DNA of 64,000 nt from an uncultured Rikenellaceae bacterium. GTDB lineage: Bacteria; Bacteroidota; Bacteroidia; Bacteroidales; Rikenellaceae. Below are positions 17,738 through 26,722 of the stretch, one piece after another. The stretch spans positions 1 to 64,000 of the forward strand of contig CALYBQ010000011.1 in the NCBI GenBank assembly GCA_944415565.1, written 5' to 3'. The stretch's first letter is position 1. Each line of letters starts with the position of its first letter. A program made the translations under genes and the position numbers. The notes under the pieces were generated by a model that was given only the letters and a program-made list of their open reading frames with translations, did no database searches and was not told the origin of the DNA.

Positions 17738-18199
17738 CTATTCGCCGGAAATGTAGCCTTTGTCTTCGGACAATCCTTGTCCGTTGGCTGCGGCTACGGC
17801 GAGCCGGTCGCAGCGTTCGTTCTCCACGTTGTTGGCGTGTCCTTTGACCCAGACGAATCGAACGTTATGCCGTGCGCTTGCATGAAGGTATCGTTGCCAC
17901 AGGTCCGGATTTTTCTTGTCTTTAAACCCTTTGGCTACCCATTGCCTCAGCCATCCCTTCTCTATGGCGTCCACGACGTATTTAGAATCGGAATAGACGG
18001 TTACGTTGCAGGGGACTTTGAGGGCTTCCAATCCCACACAAACCGCCATGAGTTCCATGCGGTTGTTAGTTGTCAGTCTGAAGCCGGCGCTCAGCTCTTT
18101 TCGATGGTTCGGCGGTGCGAGCAATACGATGCCGTATCCGCCCGGACCGGGATTTCCTAGTGCGGAGCCGTCTGTATATATTGTTACTTGTGGTGACAT
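17738..18199 (-). CDS. rnhA: Ribonuclease HI
   Basis: 153 residues. The four carboxylates and the histidine of RNase HI are present: Asp10 ([14 protein letters not shown]), Glu49 (NNRMEL), Asp71 (YSDSKYV), His121 ([14 protein letters not shown]) and Asp131. The basic handle region [15 protein letters not shown] is also there. It cuts the RNA strand of RNA-DNA hybrids, removing R-loops and primers. Length is typical. It converges with the pentapeptide gene; 37 bases separate the stops. Confidence 0.97.
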   Translation of the reverse strand: MSPQVTIYTDGSALGNPGPGGYGIVLLAPPNHRKELSAGFRLTTNNRMELMAVCVGLEALKVPCNVTVYSDSKYVVDAIEKGWLRQWVAKGFKDKKNPDLWQRYLHASARHNVRFVWVKGHANNVENERCDRLAVAAANGQGLSEDKGYISGE

Positions 18200-18435
18200 T
18201 CGGGGTGTAAAGCTATAACAATTTTGCGAAGTGGCGTAATGTCAGGGTAGCAGTTGTAACTGTTTTTTTACGGACAATCATGTTTTTTGTTCGTGAAGCG
18301 TTACTTTGCCGATATGTTCGGCTTTGTTCGAGATGGTTTACGAGACAACGGGCCGAGTGTGTGTCTTGCCTGAAGCGGGATATTGCTATTTAACCTGTTT
18401 TTTTGTACACACTCAAATTTTCAAAACATAAATAA

Positions 18436-18466
18436 AAATACGGCATAGTTACCCCATGCCGTATTT
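18436..18466 (-). terminator. Terminator of the DksA-like gene
   Basis: An 11-bp stem (18436-18446 with 18456-18466, nine-base loop) flanked by A- and T-rich ends lies 24 bases past the stop of the minus-strand dksA-like gene. The roughly 235 bases between here and rnhA hold no gene, presumably only the rnhA control region. Confidence 0.75.
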
Positions 18467-18489
18467 ATTTAGGTAGTTGTCTTCCGCTT

Positions 18490-18876
18490 TTATTTACGGT
18501 CGTTCTCCTTGACCTCTATGCAGAGTGTAGCGTGGGGAACGATCTTCAATCGTTCTTTGGGAATAAGTTTTCCCGTTTCGCGGCAGATGCCGTAAGTCTT
18601 GTTCTCTATGCGTACCAACGCCGCTTCGAGATGCTGGATAAACTTGAGCTGCCTCTGGGCCAAGCGCCCCGATTCCTCTTTCGAAAGCGTCGCCGCTCCC
18701 TCTTCCAATACTTTGAACGTAGGCGATGTGTCCTCTGTGTCGTTGCTCGAAGTATGAGTTATTGTCGCACGCAGAAGGTCGTAATCGGCCTTCGCTTTTT
18801 CGAGCTTTTCGAGTATTATCGCTTTGAATTCTGCAAGCTCTTCGTCCGAATAGCGTGTCTTTTCAACCTCTGACAT
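18490..18876 (-). CDS. TraR/DksA-family transcription regulator
   Basis: 128 residues from the ATG at 18876. Two long helices (about 8-45 and 65-93) form the coiled coil that enters the RNA polymerase secondary channel; the loop between them contains DTEDTSPTF, with acidic tip residues. The zinc-finger region YGICRETGKLIPKERLKIVPHATLC keeps only two of four cysteines (Cys98 and Cys119), a pattern I associate with Bacteroidota members of the family. An in-frame start at 18939 would add 21 hydrophobic residues not seen in the family. Probably modulates transcription initiation with ppGpp; it lies downstream of ileS on the same strand. Confidence 0.88.
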   Translation of the reverse strand: MSEVEKTRYSDEELAEFKAIILEKLEKAKADYDLLRATITHTSSNDTEDTSPTFKVLEEGAATLSKEESGRLAQRQLKFIQHLEAALVRIENKTYGICRETGKLIPKERLKIVPHATLCIEVKENDRK

Positions 18877-18993
18877 AATCGTAAGTTTTAGTTTCCTTAA
18901 ATATATGAAAAATATTTCGATATAGTAATATCCGGACACTCTTTTTTAGACACTATCGGACGCGTGCTGCCAGCCGTTCTGTCCCCCGGAGCG

Positions 18994-21900
18994 TTAAGCC
19001 TTTGTGACGGCGATCGTTACGTTTTGCTCCTCGATCTCGACGTCGTTCACGAACTCTCCTGCCGGCTTGCCCGAAAGCTCTACGCCGACCGCCAATGTCT
19101 GCGCGGCGATGTAGTCTCCGAAATCGGTAACGGCTCCCTTCACCAACTCGCTGTCCGCGATCTCTACGCGTATCTTGTCCGTTACCTCGAACCCGCTCTC
19201 CTTGCGGATATTCTGTATACGGTTTATCAATTCGCGTGCCACACCTTCGCGGCGGAGATCTTCGGTGATCGTTATGTCGAGTGCCACGGTCAGTTTGCCT
19301 TCTGTTGCGACGAGCCATCCCGGCATATCTTCCGAAACGATCTCGAAATCCTCTATCGTAGTCGGGAGCTGCTGCCCGTCGATGTTCAGGGTTATGCCTC
19401 CGTCGGCTTCGATACGTGCGATGTCATCCTGCGAGAACCCGGCTACGAGTGCGGAGATTTGTTTCATCTGCTTGCCGTATTTCGGTCCCAGCGTTTTGAA
19501 GTTGGGCTTGATACGTTTGGTGATTATTCCGGTGGTATTCTCTATCAGTTCTATCTCCTTGATGTTGACTTCGCCTTTGATGAGGTTCTCCACGCTCTCT
19601 ATGTGGCGTTTCACTTCCGGATCGAGTACAGGTATGATTATCTTGGTGAGCGGTTGGCGCACCTTGATATTTACCTTGCGACGCAGGGCGAGTACCATCG
19701 ACGAAACCTGTTGTGCGACCTCCATCATGCCCTCGAGCTCTTTGTCTATGAGCGACGCGTCTGCTTTCGGGAACGAGGACAGGTGTACCGATTCGTCCGA
19801 GTGCCTTCCGCTGATGGCGTTCAGGTCGGTGAATATCTGGTCGGCCATGAACGGGGCCATAGGGGCCATGAGCATCGAAACCGTTTCGAGGCATGTGTAG
19901 AGCGTTTGGTATGCCGCCAACTTGTCCTCGTTCATCTCCCCGCCCCAGAAACGTTTGCGGTTGAGGCGCACGTACCAGTTGGAGAGGTTGTCGTTCACGA
20001 AGTCCTCTATCAAACGCACGGCCGGTGTCGGATCGTAATCTTCGAGGTATTTGGTCACCTGTTCCACGAGCGTGTTGAGCAGGGAGATTATCCAGCGGTC
20101 TATCTCCGGACGTTTCGCCATCGGCACTTCCGGTTCCTGCCCCGTGAAGTTGTCCACGTTCGCGTAGAGGGCGAAGAAACTATATGTATTATAGAGCGTA
20201 CCGAAAAATTTGCGGCGCACCTCGTCCACACCGTCCGGGTCGAATTTGAGGTTGTCCCACGGCTGCGAGTTGCTTATCATGTACCAGCGCACGGCGTCCG
20301 GTCCGTATTTCTCCATCTGCTCGAACGGATCTACGGCGTTGCCGAGACGCTTGCTCATCTTGTTGCCGTTCTTGTCGAGGACGAGCCCGTTAGAGATGAT
20401 GTTTTTGTATGTCACGCTGTCGAAAAGCATTGTTCCAAGTGCGTGAAGCGTGAAGAACCATCCGCGTGTCTGGTCTACGCCTTCGGCAACGAAATCGGCC
20501 GGGTAGACCTTGCTGAACTGTTCTTTGTTCATCTCGAACGGGTAGTGTACCTGTGCGTAAGGCATTGCACCGCTGTCGAACCATACGTCTATAAGGTCGC
20601 TTTCGCGCACCATTTTCTCGCCTTTGCTCGATACGAGCACTATGTTGTCCACATATGGACGGTGCAGGTCGAATACATCGTAATTGGCCTTGGAGAAATC
20701 GCCGGGCGTGAATGCTGCGAGCGGGTTGGATTCCATGAATCCGGCCGCAACCGATTTGTCTATTTCGTCTTTTAGTTCCGCTACCGAACCGATACATTTC
20801 AGCTCCGAGTGGTCCTCGGTCGCCCATATCGGAAGCGGGGTCCCCCAGAAACGCGAGCGCGAAAGGTTCCAGTCGACCAATCCTTCGAGCCATTTGCCGA
20901 AGCGTCCCGCGCCCGTGGAGGCCGGTTTCCATTTGATAGTATTGTTGAGTTCGACCATGCGGTCCTTCAGTTCTGTGGTACGCACGAACCACGAATCGAG
21001 CGGATAGTAGAGCACCGGTTTGTCAGTACGCCAACAGTGCGGGTAGGAGTGAGTGTGCTTCTCTATCTTGAAAGCCTGATTGTTGCCTTTCAGCATTACG
21101 GCTATTTCGACGTCGAGGGTTTCGTCGTCGTTATGCTCCACCGTGTCGTATCCGTTCTTCACGAATCGGCCGGCCCAAGGCTTGTAAGCCTCCACGTCAA
21201 CGTATTCCCTGACGTACTGCGGGTCGAGGTCTTCGATAAGGAAGAACTTGCCGGTACGGTCCACCATAGGCTGGAGTTTGCCCGACTTGTCTATCATCTG
21301 CAACGGCGCTATGCCGCTCTGTTTGCCGGTACGGTCGTCGTCTGCACCGAACGTCGGGGCGGTATGCACTATGCCGGTACCGTCGGTAACCGAAACGTAG
21401 TCTGCCGTAACGACACGGAACACGTCGCCCATCGGACGTACCCAAGGGATAAGCTGCTCGTAGTTCACTCCGGCCAGCTCCTTGCCTTTCATAGTACCGT
21501 CCATGATCTCGAACGTACCCTCCTGTTTTGGTCCGAAATAGCTGCTTACGAGTTCTTTGGCGAGTATTACCGTCTCGGCGATCTTTGTGTACGGGTTGAG
21601 GCACTTCACGCGAACATACTCCAACTCAGGGCCGACAGCCAGTGCAGTGTTGGACGGAAGAGTCCACGGCGTGGTCGTCCATGCCAGAATGTACAAGTCG
21701 CCCTGTATGCCGTCGAACAACGTTTCCGATTTTTCGTTGCGGATAACCTTGAACTGTGCGGTACACGTCGTGTCCTTGACGTCGCGGTAACATCCGGGCT
21801 GGTTAAGTTCGTGGTTGCTCAGCCCCGTGCCGGCAGCCGGTGAGTAGGGCTGTATGGTGTAGCCTTTGTAAAGCAACCCCTTTTCGAAGAGTTGTTTCAG

Positions 21901-22395
21901 ACTCCACCATACCGATTCTATGTATTTGTTGTCGTATGTGATATACGGTTCGCTCATATCCACCCAGTAGCCCATCGTGCGGGTGAGGTTCTCCCATACG
22001 CCAGTGAACTCCATTACGGCTTCACGGCAGATGCGGTTGTACTCCTCGATGGATATGGTCTTGCCGATGTCCTCTTTGGTGATACCGAGTTTCTTTTCCA
22101 CGCCGAGCTCCACGGGAAGTCCGTGCGTGTCCCATCCGGCCTTGCGGCGGACGCGGAATCCCTGTTGTGTCTTATACCGGCAGATAATATCTTTGATGGT
22201 GCGCGCGAGTACGTGGTGAATGCCCGGGAGGCCATTAGCCGAAGGGGGACCTTCGAAGAAAATATAATCGGGCCTGCCTTCGCGGGTGGTCATACTCTTC
22301 TCGAAAGTATTGTTCTCGTCCCACTGTTTCAACACTTCCCTGCCTGTTTCGGGCAGGTTCAACCCTTTGTACTCTTTGAATTTTGTGCGGCTCAT
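18994..22395 (-). CDS. ileS: Isoleucyl-tRNA synthetase (eukaryote-like type)
   Basis: 1133-residue class I synthetase charging tRNA-Ile. The HIGH motif is GIHH in GPPSANGLPGIHHVLART (49-66) and the KMSKR loop is GNKMSKRLGN (near residue 680). The long CP1 editing domain (about 190-420, with WTTTPWTLPSN) and the anticodon-binding domain (about 700-850) are present. The PSANGLPG form of the first motif marks the eukaryote-like (IleS2) type rather than the usual bacterial type; this type is generally associated with low sensitivity to mupirocin. A TATTTTTG element on the minus strand at 22455-22462 is the likely promoter. Confidence 0.97.
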   Translation of the reverse strand: MSRTKFKEYKGLNLPETGREVLKQWDENNTFEKSMTTREGRPDYIFFEGPPSANGLPGIHHVLARTIKDIICRYKTQQGFRVRRKAGWDTHGLPVELGVEKKLGITKEDIGKTISIEEYNRICREAVMEFTGVWENLTRTMGYWVDMSEPYITYDNKYIESVWWSLKQLFEKGLLYKGYTIQPYSPAAGTGLSNHELNQPGCYRDVKDTTCTAQFKVIRNEKSETLFDGIQGDLYILAWTTTPWTLPSNTALAVGPELEYVRVKCLNPYTKIAETVILAKELVSSYFGPKQEGTFEIMDGTMKGKELAGVNYEQLIPWVRPMGDVFRVVTADYVSVTDGTGIVHTAPTFGADDDRTGKQSGIAPLQMIDKSGKLQPMVDRTGKFFLIEDLDPQYVREYVDVEAYKPWAGRFVKNGYDTVEHNDDETLDVEIAVMLKGNNQAFKIEKHTHSYPHCWRTDKPVLYYPLDSWFVRTTELKDRMVELNNTIKWKPASTGAGRFGKWLEGLVDWNLSRSRFWGTPLPIWATEDHSELKCIGSVAELKDEIDKSVAAGFMESNPLAAFTPGDFSKANYDVFDLHRPYVDNIVLVSSKGEKMVRESDLIDVWFDSGAMPYAQVHYPFEMNKEQFSKVYPADFVAEGVDQTRGWFFTLHALGTMLFDSVTYKNIISNGLVLDKNGNKMSKRLGNAVDPFEQMEKYGPDAVRWYMISNSQPWDNLKFDPDGVDEVRRKFFGTLYNTYSFFALYANVDNFTGQEPEVPMAKRPEIDRWIISLLNTLVEQVTKYLEDYDPTPAVRLIEDFVNDNLSNWYVRLNRKRFWGGEMNEDKLAAYQTLYTCLETVSMLMAPMAPFMADQIFTDLNAISGRHSDESVHLSSFPKADASLIDKELEGMMEVAQQVSSMVLALRRKVNIKVRQPLTKIIIPVLDPEVKRHIESVENLIKGEVNIKEIELIENTTGIITKRIKPNFKTLGPKYGKQMKQISALVAGFSQDDIARIEADGGITLNIDGQQLPTTIEDFEIVSEDMPGWLVATEGKLTVALDITITEDLRREGVARELINRIQNIRKESGFEVTDKIRVEIADSELVKGAVTDFGDYIAAQTLAVGVELSGKPAGEFVNDVEIEEQNVTIAVTKA

Positions 22396-22454
22396 AATCG
22401 TTTGTCCTATTACCTTTGTTTTCGGGGAATTACCGCCCCGGCCGGATGAATGTG

Positions 22455-22462
22455 CAAAAATA
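22455..22462 (-). promoter_or_regulatory. Probable ileS promoter -7 element
   Basis: Minus-strand TATTTTTG fits TAnnTTTG and lies 59 bases before the ileS start. No matching -33 is seen, so this is a weak call. Confidence 0.35.
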
Positions 22463-22588
22463 ACTATTTTTCCCGGACTATGCTACCATGTATAAAAAAA
22501 CGGGGCTGAATGACGGCCATGATTTCGCGCTATGGTCCGAAAGTTGATAAATAAAACATATCGCCGCTGTGACGCGGGTTAAAATGGT

Positions 22589-22596
22589 TACATTTG
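22589..22596 (+). promoter_or_regulatory. gcvT promoter -7 element
   Basis: TACATTTG fits TAnnTTTG, 22 bases before the gcvT ATG, giving a short 5' leader with no glycine riboswitch. Confidence 0.55.
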
Positions 22597-22618
22597 CATT
22601 ATATCAAAACGTTACGAG

Positions 22619-23722
22619 ATGAAGACTACGCCTTTCACAGAATACCATATCGCGAACGGTGCGAAAATGGCAGAATTCGCAGGGTTCAATATGCCGATAG
22701 AGTTTACGGGGATCAATGACGAACATATGGCTGTGCGCCGCTGTGCCGGAGTGTTCGATGTGAGCCATATGGGCGAGATATGGGTGAAGGGGCCCGATGC
22801 GGAGCGTTTCCTGCAACATGTCGCGAGCAACGATGTTTCGGCATTGTACGACGGCAAGGTGCAGTATGCGGCGCTTCCCAACGGACGCGGCGGCATCGTG
22901 GACGACATATTGATATACCGTGTGGATGCCGAGACTTATCTGCTGGTGGTGAATGCGGCCAATACGGAGAAGGACTGGCGGCATCTGGTGGCCGAGGGCG
23001 GGACGTTCGGCTTGAGGGCCGGACATGAGTTGTATAACGCTTCGGGCGAGATCGCCCAACTGGCCGTGCAGGGGCCCGACGCTATGAAGATAGTGCAGGA
23101 ATTGTGTCCTGAACCGGTGTCGGATATGGAATACTACACTTTCCGTAAAACAGAGGTCGCCGGAATAAAAGATGCGATATTGTCTGTCACGGGGTATACG
23201 GGTTCCGGCGGATGCGAGATATATGTTGCCAAAGAGGATGCCGACAAGCTTTGGCAGGCGCTTTGGGCTGCTGGTGAGAGATACGGATTGAAGAACATAG
23301 GGCTCGGAGCGAGGGATACACTGCGTCTGGAGATGGGCTTTCGCCTCTACGGCAACGACATAGACGACACTACGTCCACTATCGAAGCGGGTTTGGGGTG
23401 GGCTACCAAATTTGTGGATGGCAAGGACGTGATAGACCGCGAGTTGATGGAGCGACAGAGAAAGGACGGGGTGTCGAGGAAGTTCGTGGCTTTCGAGATG
23501 ACCGAGCGGGGTATCCCGAGGCATGGTTATTCCATTGCTGATGTGGATGGTAATACGATAGGTGCCGTGACCTCCGGCACTATGTCGCCGATGTTGAAGA
23601 CAGGTATAGGAATGGGGTACGTCAAGCCGGAATTTGCCCGGACAGGGACAGAGATCACCGTCGTGATACGTGGTAAAATGGTCAGGGCGAAAATTGTAAA
23701 AGCTCCGTTCGTGCAAATCTGA
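22619..23722 (+). CDS. gcvT: Aminomethyltransferase, glycine cleavage system T protein
   Basis: 367-residue T protein. It takes the aminomethyl group on the lipoylated H protein, releases ammonia and transfers the one-carbon unit to tetrahydrofolate. Family blocks are [31 protein letters not shown] (Asp for catalysis), [21 protein letters not shown] and [20 protein letters not shown]. Length is normal. The other glycine cleavage genes (gcvH, gcvP) are not adjacent, so the system is dispersed in this genome, as is common in Bacteroidota. Monocistronic with its own promoter and terminator. Confidence 0.97.
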   Translation: MKTTPFTEYHIANGAKMAEFAGFNMPIEFTGINDEHMAVRRCAGVFDVSHMGEIWVKGPDAERFLQHVASNDVSALYDGKVQYAALPNGRGGIVDDILIYRVDAETYLLVVNAANTEKDWRHLVAEGGTFGLRAGHELYNASGEIAQLAVQGPDAMKIVQELCPEPVSDMEYYTFRKTEVAGIKDAILSVTGYTGSGGCEIYVAKEDADKLWQALWAAGERYGLKNIGLGARDTLRLEMGFRLYGNDIDDTTSTIEAGLGWATKFVDGKDVIDRELMERQRKDGVSRKFVAFEMTERGIPRHGYSIADVDGNTIGAVTSGTMSPMLKTGIGMGYVKPEFARTGTEITVVIRGKMVRAKIVKAPFVQI

Positions 23723-23773
23723 TTCGGCATAGATTGCGCCGACATAAAACGGCTCTGCCGACATGGAAATGTA

Positions 23774-23828
23774 GAGTCCGGAAGAAATGTAGGGATGATT
23801 TAGTTCCCTGACATCTTCCGGACTTTTT
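23774..23828 (+). terminator. Terminator of gcvT
   Basis: A long two-part hairpin: outer arms 23775-23785 and 23814-23824 (11 bp) and inner arms 23791-23795 and 23805-23809, ending in TTTTT. It lies 52 bases after the gcvT stop. Confidence 0.8.
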
Positions 23829-23905
23829 ATGTAACGTTGTTTTATCTTGTTGTACGATAACAGAGTCGTTTTCCGACGGGTTAAGACTCCGGTTTTGGAT
23901 AGGGC

Positions 23906-24316
23906 TTAACTTATTATGGTTGCTACGAGCCGCCGTGCGCCGCCGTGATTGCGGAACTCGCATAGGTAGATGCCCTGCCATGTGCCGAGGTTCAGCCTTC
24001 CGCCGGTAATAGGTATGGTGACCGAAGCCCCGGCGAGAGTCGATTTGATGTGAGCCGGCATGTCGTCCGATCCTTCGAGGGTGTGGGTGTAGTCGGGATC
24101 GTTCTCCACTGCCAGCTTGTCGAACGCCATGCCGAGGTCGGTCTGGACGTCAGGATCGGCGTTTTCGTTGATCGTGAGCCCGGCAGACGTGTGTTTGATG
24201 AACAGGTGCAGTATGCCTGTCTCCGGTAGCGGTGGCAGTTTGACGGATATTTCTTTGGTCACGAGGTGGAATCCCCTCGGGCGCGGCGACAGCGAAAATT
24301 CGGTTTGTAATATCAT
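23906..24316 (-). CDS. yjbQ: YjbQ/UPF0047 family protein
   Basis: 136 residues from the ATG at 24316, which begins the family domain (MILQTEFSL); an upstream ATG at 24358 would add 14 unrelated residues. Conserved blocks are HTSAGLTINENADPDVQTDL and the C-terminal GTWQGIYLCEFRNHGGARR, whose His and acidic residues bind metal in solved relatives. The family is annotated as secondary thiamine-phosphate synthase because of weak activity on that substrate; the true role is unsettled. It converges with gcvT and is monocistronic. Confidence 0.9.
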   Translation of the reverse strand: MILQTEFSLSPRPRGFHLVTKEISVKLPPLPETGILHLFIKHTSAGLTINENADPDVQTDLGMAFDKLAVENDPDYTHTLEGSDDMPAHIKSTLAGASVTIPITGGRLNLGTWQGIYLCEFRNHGGARRLVATIIS

Positions 24317-24453
24317 GTGTGTCGTTTTTTGTTCCAAAGATATGGTTATTTCGCACACTGACTATTTGTTCGGGTTATGTGTGTATAAAAATTTCCGATT
24401 TGCGGTTTCGGTACGGAATGTGTAGTTTTACACTAAATCAAAAATGAAAGGTT

Positions 24454-24624
24454 ATGGAAGATAAGATTTTGAAAGTACTCGCCGAAAAGGGTGCGATGAA
24501 GGCGGGCGATCTGGCTGCCGAGGCAGGCGTGAACAAAGACGATGCTACGAAAGTTATCAAGAAGTTGGTCGCTGAAGGAAAGGTTTACTCGCCGAAACGC
24601 TGTTTCTACGATATTCAGAAATAG
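24454..24624 (+). CDS. Small winged-helix DNA-binding-like protein
   Basis: A 56-residue protein starting MEDKILKVLAEKGAMKAG and ending FYDIQK. It forms a complete minimal winged helix: helix 1 (3-11), helix 2 (16-24), a recognition-like helix 3 (27-42, KDDATKVIKKLVAEG) and a wing (KVYSPKRCFYDI). Such proteins occur in Bacteroidota as putative transcription regulators, with no known function. An ATG ten bases earlier is out of frame. It stands alone, followed 28 bases later by a terminator hairpin overlapping the recQ promoter. The RecQ C-terminal tail has a similar helical pattern. Confidence 0.8.
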   Translation: MEDKILKVLAEKGAMKAGDLAAEAGVNKDDATKVIKKLVAEGKVYSPKRCFYDIQK

Positions 24625-24652
24625 TTCCGGTCGCGTACGTAACTTACATGAA

Positions 24653-24677
24653 GAGTGCTTGACAGGCACTCTTTTTT
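24653..24677 (+). terminator. Terminator of the small winged-helix gene, overlapping the recQ promoter
   Basis: GAGTGC (24653-24658) pairs with GCACTC (24666-24671), followed by six T. The seven-base loop contains the TTG of the recQ -33 element. Confidence 0.8.
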
Positions 24678-24687
24678 CGTATCTTTG
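24659..24687 (+). promoter_or_regulatory. recQ promoter, full -33/-7 match
   Basis: TTG at 24659-24661 and TATCTTTG at 24680-24687 are separated by 18 bases, close to the Bacteroidota consensus. The -7 element ends only 5 bases before the recQ ATG at 24693, so the transcript should be leaderless or nearly so. Confidence 0.7.
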
Positions 24688-24692
24688 CAATC

Positions 24693-26612
24693 ATGGACGG
24701 ACGTTCGCAGAAATTGCACGGGATTCTGAAAAAGTATTGGGGCTACGAGGCTTTCCGGCCGTCGCAGCTCGATGTCATCCTGTCCGTTATGGACGGGCGC
24801 GATACGCTCGCCCTCATGCCGACCGGTGCAGGGAAATCGCTGCTTTACCAGATTCCTGCAGTGGCTTTGAAAGGTGTCTGTATAGTCGTTACGCCGCTCA
24901 TATCGCTTATGAAAGATCAGGTCGATCGGCTGCGACGCATGGGTATATCGGCTGCGGCGATACATTCGGGCCTGACGCGGCGTCAGATAGATATAACGCT
25001 CGACAATGCCGCGTGGGGCGATCTGAAATTCCTGTACGTAGCGCCTGAACGTGTTGCGGGGGATACTTTCCGCACGCGGCTCAGGAGCATGGACGTATGC
25101 CTGCTGGCGGTGGACGAAGCTCACTGTATCTCGCAATGGGGTTACGATTTCCGTCCGTCTTACCTGCGGATAGCCGAGCTGAGGGAACTTATTCCGGATA
25201 CGCCGGTGTTGGCGCTTACCGCATCTGCCACGCCGTTGGTTGCCGAAGATATAATGCTCCACCTCAAGATGGACAGGGGGCATATAATCCGCAGCAGTTT
25301 CGCCCGCCCGAATCTGTCATACGTGGTCCGGCATACGGACAATAAAGATGCACAACTCTTGCGCGTGCTGGGTAATGTGAGAGGCAGCAGTATTGTTTAT
25401 GTCCGTACCCGTGAACAGACTGTGAAACTGGCCGAATGGCTGGCCGGGCAGGGCTTCGACGCGGAGGCTTATAACGGTGGGATGCCGTCTGCCGAGCGGA
25501 ACGAACGTCAGGAGCGGTGGATGCGTAGTCCGGACGGGGTGATGGTCGCAACCAACGCTTTCGGTATGGGGATAGACAAGTCCAACGTACGTGCCGTGAT
25601 ACATTACGATATATGCGATTCGCTCGAGGCATATTATCAGGAAGCCGGCCGTGCGGGACGTGACGGCCGACGTTCCTATGCCGTGTTGCTTACGTCAAGC
25701 GACGACCGGGGCCGGGCGGCGAAGCGTTACGAAACGGAGTTCCCGCCGCTCGAAACGGTAAAGAGATGCTACGACGCCTTGTTCGATTATTTGCAGATAG
25801 GGCTGGGTGACGGGAAGTACGCATCGTTCAGTTTCAATATACACGAGTTCGCCGCGCGCGTGCGACTTTTCACGGGGACTGTATTCAACTCCCTGAAAAT
25901 ATTGCAGCAAAATGGTTACCTGACGCTTACGGGGGAGAACGACAATCCGCCTCGGATAATGTTTACCGTGGGGCGCGACGACCTGTACCGTATACGCATC
26001 GAGCGTGAGGAGCTGGACAACATAATCCGGACCATACTGAGGTTGTATGCCGGTGTATTCGGCGACCGTTTCGTGCCGATAGACGAGGGTGAGATAGCGC
26101 ACTCTTCGGGGTATACTACCGAGAGGGTGAAGGAGTTGTTGAAAGTGCTGTGGCAGATGAGGATAATCAAATATGTACCGGGTAACCGGTCGCCGTTGTT
26201 GATCCTGCACGAAGGACGCCTGCCGTTGGGAGACGTGTTCATTTCGCCGGAGAGTTACAAGATACGCAAGGAGATGACGGCTGCGCGGATGGAGGCCATG
26301 CAGAAGTACATAGACGAAAAGAAGGTGTGCCGGAGCGTGTTTCTGCAACGGTATTTCGGGGGAGAGGCTCCGCAGGATTGCGGCTGTTGCGATATATGTC
26401 TCGAAGCGAAAAAACACCGTGTTAAGGCCGCTCCGGATGCTGACCTGCGTGACGGTATCTTGTCGCTCGTGGGGCGTTCGGAAGTTACTGTCAAGGAGGT
26501 AGTCTCCCGTTTCCGGATGTCGCCTGACAAGGTCGTGGCGGTGTTGGATTCGTTGCTCGCCGAAGGCGTTCTGGCAGATGCCGGTGGAGGCAAAGTGAAG
26601 CGCGTTCGGTAA
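24693..26612 (+). CDS. recQ: RecQ-family ATP-dependent DNA helicase
   Basis: 639 residues. The superfamily 2 helicase core has the Q-motif region YEAFRPSQ, Walker A MPTGAGKS (42-49), VDEAHCISQWGYDFR (motif II plus the RecQ aromatic loop) and motif VI QEAGRAGRDG. A cysteine cluster (CRSVFLQRYF then DCGCCDICL, near 548-570) is the zinc-binding part. No HRDC domain is recognisable; instead the last 55 residues form a small winged-helix-like unit. It unwinds 3' to 5' in recombinational repair. Start at 24693 is fixed by the promoter just ahead. Confidence 0.95.
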   Translation: MDGRSQKLHGILKKYWGYEAFRPSQLDVILSVMDGRDTLALMPTGAGKSLLYQIPAVALKGVCIVVTPLISLMKDQVDRLRRMGISAAAIHSGLTRRQIDITLDNAAWGDLKFLYVAPERVAGDTFRTRLRSMDVCLLAVDEAHCISQWGYDFRPSYLRIAELRELIPDTPVLALTASATPLVAEDIMLHLKMDRGHIIRSSFARPNLSYVVRHTDNKDAQLLRVLGNVRGSSIVYVRTREQTVKLAEWLAGQGFDAEAYNGGMPSAERNERQERWMRSPDGVMVATNAFGMGIDKSNVRAVIHYDICDSLEAYYQEAGRAGRDGRRSYAVLLTSSDDRGRAAKRYETEFPPLETVKRCYDALFDYLQIGLGDGKYASFSFNIHEFAARVRLFTGTVFNSLKILQQNGYLTLTGENDNPPRIMFTVGRDDLYRIRIEREELDNIIRTILRLYAGVFGDRFVPIDEGEIAHSSGYTTERVKELLKVLWQMRIIKYVPGNRSPLLILHEGRLPLGDVFISPESYKIRKEMTAARMEAMQKYIDEKKVCRSVFLQRYFGGEAPQDCGCCDICLEAKKHRVKAAPDADLRDGILSLVGRSEVTVKEVVSRFRMSPDKVVAVLDSLLAEGVLADAGGGKVKRVR

Positions 26613-26708
26613 TTCGTTGACAGACCTATGTTTGCCGTGCCGATATGCGAACACGCTTTTTATTCGTGCCAAGACCCGTCTCCGAGTCGTTTTTTTGCGG
26701 AAATAGCA

Positions 26709-26716
26709 TAACTTTG
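26709..26716 (+). promoter_or_regulatory. -7 element of the RNase D-like gene
   Basis: TAACTTTG ends 6 bases before the ATG at 26723, again predicting a leaderless or very short-leader transcript. No -33 at consensus spacing. Confidence 0.5.
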
Positions 26717-26722
26717 CATCCG

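Noticed and set aside
18964-20775. A 603-codon plus-strand frame opposite ileS
   Set aside because: Shadow of the ileS reading frame; no recognisable motif.
22411-22418. TACCTTTG as a rightward promoter for gcvT
   Set aside because: It fits the -7 pattern, but it lies 200 bases from gcvT, just upstream of ileS on the other strand, and a better element (22589-22596) is close to gcvT.
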